NCBI RefSeq assembly: GCF_002994745.2
Contig: NC_037094.1
Span: forward strand, 451,001-515,000
Direction: 5' to 3'
DNA length: 64,000 nucleotides
Source of the DNA: Rosa chinensis
Lineage: Eukaryota; Streptophyta; Magnoliopsida; Rosales; Rosaceae
Both the position numbers and the translations under genes were made by a program. Of this stretch, positions 61,475 through 64,000 are shown one piece after another. Position 1 is the stretch's first letter. Every line of letters begins with the position of its first letter. The notes under the pieces are model-generated. The model had not been told where the DNA came from. It made no database searches and saw only the letters and a list, made by a program, of their open reading frames with translations.

Positions 61475-62159
61475 TTAGTCAAATTTGAACAAGAAAAATG
61501 CTACAATCATCTTCTTGTGGGTTAATAGTGAGCTAGCTTTTATTGCGTCAATCTACACTACTTTAGCCGAAAGAAATGGTAACTGCTGGGTGCATTGGTC
61601 CATTGTCCCATTGATCCATATATGTACTTTTCCTACATATATGTCTATATATCATATGGATATGATGCTAAAGTTTTCTTCAACTGCACGTCTTATACAC
61701 GAAGTGGGAGCTCCATACTTATGTAATTAAGGTGGATCATGAGTTAGTTACTCGTATGATCGAGAAACTTGAGACATATGTTCCTTGGACAACAAACATT
61801 TAATGGAATTGATGCATCTATATAAGGTAAGTCAATTAATAGTTTCAATCACTGAATGTAAAGGTGTTACATAACATCAAGGCTAGCTTGCTTAAGATAT
61901 ATATTCCTATATATGAAGATCCACTTAAAGGAATGTATCCTAGCTAGCCTTACATCTCTGTCTTGTACCTAATACTCTGATCGATCTCTAGCTAACCCAA
62001 AAAAAAGTGAGTTACACTCAAGGACTTAAGCAATAGTCGTCTATTTTATATGCGTATGTAGTTTACTAGACATGGAATATAATCATATATATACACAAAT
62101 AATGAAAATTAATTGGTCAATGGAAATTCCACACAAGCTAGTCTGTATGTAGCTATCTC
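60519..62159. other. AT-rich intergenic DNA
   Basis: No gene recognised. A (TA)n microsatellite lies at about 61440-61470. Confidence 0.55.
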
Positions 62160-62765
62160 ATTAATTATGTAGTTATAAGATGTTACATATATTGATTCAA
62201 AAAAAAAAAGATGTGACATGTATAGTTTGGTAGGTAGGCCGGTATATATTAATTATGTAGTTATTAGATGTCATATATTGATTCAAAAAAAAAAAAAGAC
62301 GTTACATATATAGTGCCGGTATATATATGTACTATTGCAATAAACATTGGAGCTCAAGTAACAATCCTTGTACTATTGCAATAAACATTGGAGCTCAAGT
62401 AACAATCCTTGTACTATTGCAGACGTTACATATATAGTGCCGGTATATATATGTACTATTGCAATAAACATTGGAGCTCAAGTAACAATCCTTGTACTAT
62501 TGCAATAAACATTGGAGCTTAAGTAACAATATCCAAGAGTGATCCCTTGCAATTAATGGTTCCTAGCTGGTTAACCTAGTATAAGTTGGCAGTTTTGCAA
62601 GCTCAAGTAACAGTCCAAGAGTGATCCCTTGCAATTAATGGTTCCGAGCTAGTTAACCTAGTATAAGTTGGCAGTTTTGCAAGCTCAAGTAACAGTCCAA
62701 GAGTGATCCCTTGCAATTAATGGTTCCTAGCTGGTTAACCTAATATAAGTTGGCAGTTATGCAGC
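62160..62765. repeat. cluster of nested tandem duplications
   Basis: A unit of about 41 bp containing ATTGCAATAAACATTGGAGC occurs four times (about 62333-62525). A unit of about 80 bp containing GAGTGATCCCTTGCAATTAA and AGTATAAGTTGGCAGTTTTG follows three times (about 62525-62765). A segment ending in an A run after TATATTGATTC is also duplicated (about 62190 and 62280). Confidence 0.85.
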
Positions 62766-64000
62766 TGGGAAGTTTATGTTACTTATGGACCCCGAAACCC
62801 TTTATCAATCCCCAACTCCCATAGATGATATATGATCGATCGATTAGGTGAGTGTCAAATCAGAACTTCCTATCGATTCAGGTAAAAGACACTAATTAAC
62901 GACCTTAATCAGAATTTGTCTAATCTTAATTCTTAAAGCAGAGAGATGGGACAACAGAAAGGGAATCAGATGGGCCCTAAATTCCGGGATCGAATATATA
63001 GACTTAATGCTACTACCAGTTACCCAGCTACCTAACTTTTATGCCCGCAAATGCAAATGTACTATGCTACAGGACAGACAAGACCACTTTATGGGTAGAT
63101 ATACCCATGCTTTTTTTTGGTATTGGATATACCTATGTTTGATCACTACGTTCATTGACTACTACATATATCCTCACAATTAATTGCCCTGGGTGAGATA
63201 TTCGAACGTCGACGAGAAAGAAAAAACCATTTTGATTGCCAAAGTAATCGAAATGGATGGCAAGACAGATTGAAGATTTATCATCATGGTGAGAACGGAC
63301 TACATTTATCATTAAATGGCGATCAAGTTGATCGAAACCTGCAGGCAAGCTAGGGCAAGCAACTATACTGTAATTAATTAGGGTATCAATTACTGGAAAG
63401 ATATTGATCATAGCAGCATTCATTGGCCGCATCATAAATTTGATTCTTGTCAGAGAATTAAATCAATTGGTGGTTACGAGCTAGATGTCAGGACTGGTAC
63501 GTCGTATTCTGGTTGACGTGCAATCTGAAAAATTAAGAAATGGAGGTCGATTTAGTTCTGGAACATATATGCAGCAGCAGCACCAGCAAGTTAAACAAGA
63601 AAAAAAGAGTAGGTGAAACTGGTGAACAATCTGAAAAACTAAACTAATCTACAACTGAAGCATGCGCAGATTTTCCAGTTGGATTACTTTCAGTCAATTT
63701 ATGTGTATGTAATTCTCATTAAACACATACATCCTGTGCATGTAGTCCTCGATCAATATCCATTAATTAATTTCCGATGTTATTTCACAAAAATTATGAT
63801 CGAATTTGTATAGAGACAGAGAGACAGGTGGGCTTGATATATAAAACGTCGACTTATGGTTGGTGGAAGATGGGAGATCGATGGATAATCGATGTGCATG
63901 TTAAGTCTTCCCGTTTTTTACAAGCAATTAGAAAACGTTGATCTCCTACTAGGGAGAAATATAATATGGTAGGCCAACGGTCAAGGAAAGAGTATTTCTG
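62766..64000. other. intergenic DNA to window end
   Basis: No coding region, RNA gene or element recognised. A 100-residue minus-strand frame near 63133-63435 shows no domain. Confidence 0.5.

Noticed and set aside
63133..63435. 100-codon minus-strand frame near the window end
   Set aside because: No domain and no supporting splice or promoter signal.

Overview
This is nuclear plant DNA. It has spliced genes with AT-rich introns, plant-only families (CNGC, germin-like, P-class PPR, DUF789), calmodulin-type glutamate decarboxylase and dense transposable elements. Gene content and repeat style suggest a eudicot, perhaps Rosaceae, but that is inference. Gene models were built by hand from open frames, splice signals and phase continuity; all eight main genes give complete reading frames.

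Layout. 1-7.4 kb is AT-rich intergenic DNA with a possible leader exon at the far left, a hAT-like repeat (3.75-4.31 kb) and a MITE with perfect 23-bp ends (5770-6084). 7.4-15.7 kb is a 12-exon CNGC19/20-type calcium-channel gene on the minus strand, with a 1.16-kb transposon-like insert in one intron. 16-18.3 kb holds diverged copies of a repeat module. 18.77-20.58 kb is a repeat element (family R1, copy A) carrying a small ORF. 22.0-22.9 kb is a germin-like gene (+). 23.5-28.65 kb is a six-exon DUF789 gene (-). 30.36-31.38 kb is a retroposon with a 13-bp target duplication. 31.6-35.4 kb is a second, inverted R1 copy split by a 2.4-kb Mutator-like element with 217-bp terminal inverted repeats and a perfect 9-bp target duplication.

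The right half is gene-rich on the plus strand: D-cysteine desulfhydrase (36.4-39.6 kb), a small PHD-finger protein (40.8-42.3 kb), glutamate decarboxylase (44.0-47.1 kb), an intronless PPR gene (47.9-49.6 kb) and DNA polymerase epsilon subunit 2 (50.3-53.9 kb). A Ty1/copia retrotransposon (54380-60513, minus strand) follows. It has 218-bp LTRs, a 5-bp target duplication, an open gag and a decayed pol. 60.5-64 kb is AT-rich with local tandem duplications.

The genes do not form a pathway; this is ordinary mixed plant gene order. The most notable points are a textbook AT-AC (U12-type) intron in the polymerase epsilon gene with a second candidate nearby, the nested R1/Mutator structure, the ORF inside R1 copy A, and a MITE flanked by unusually long direct repeats.
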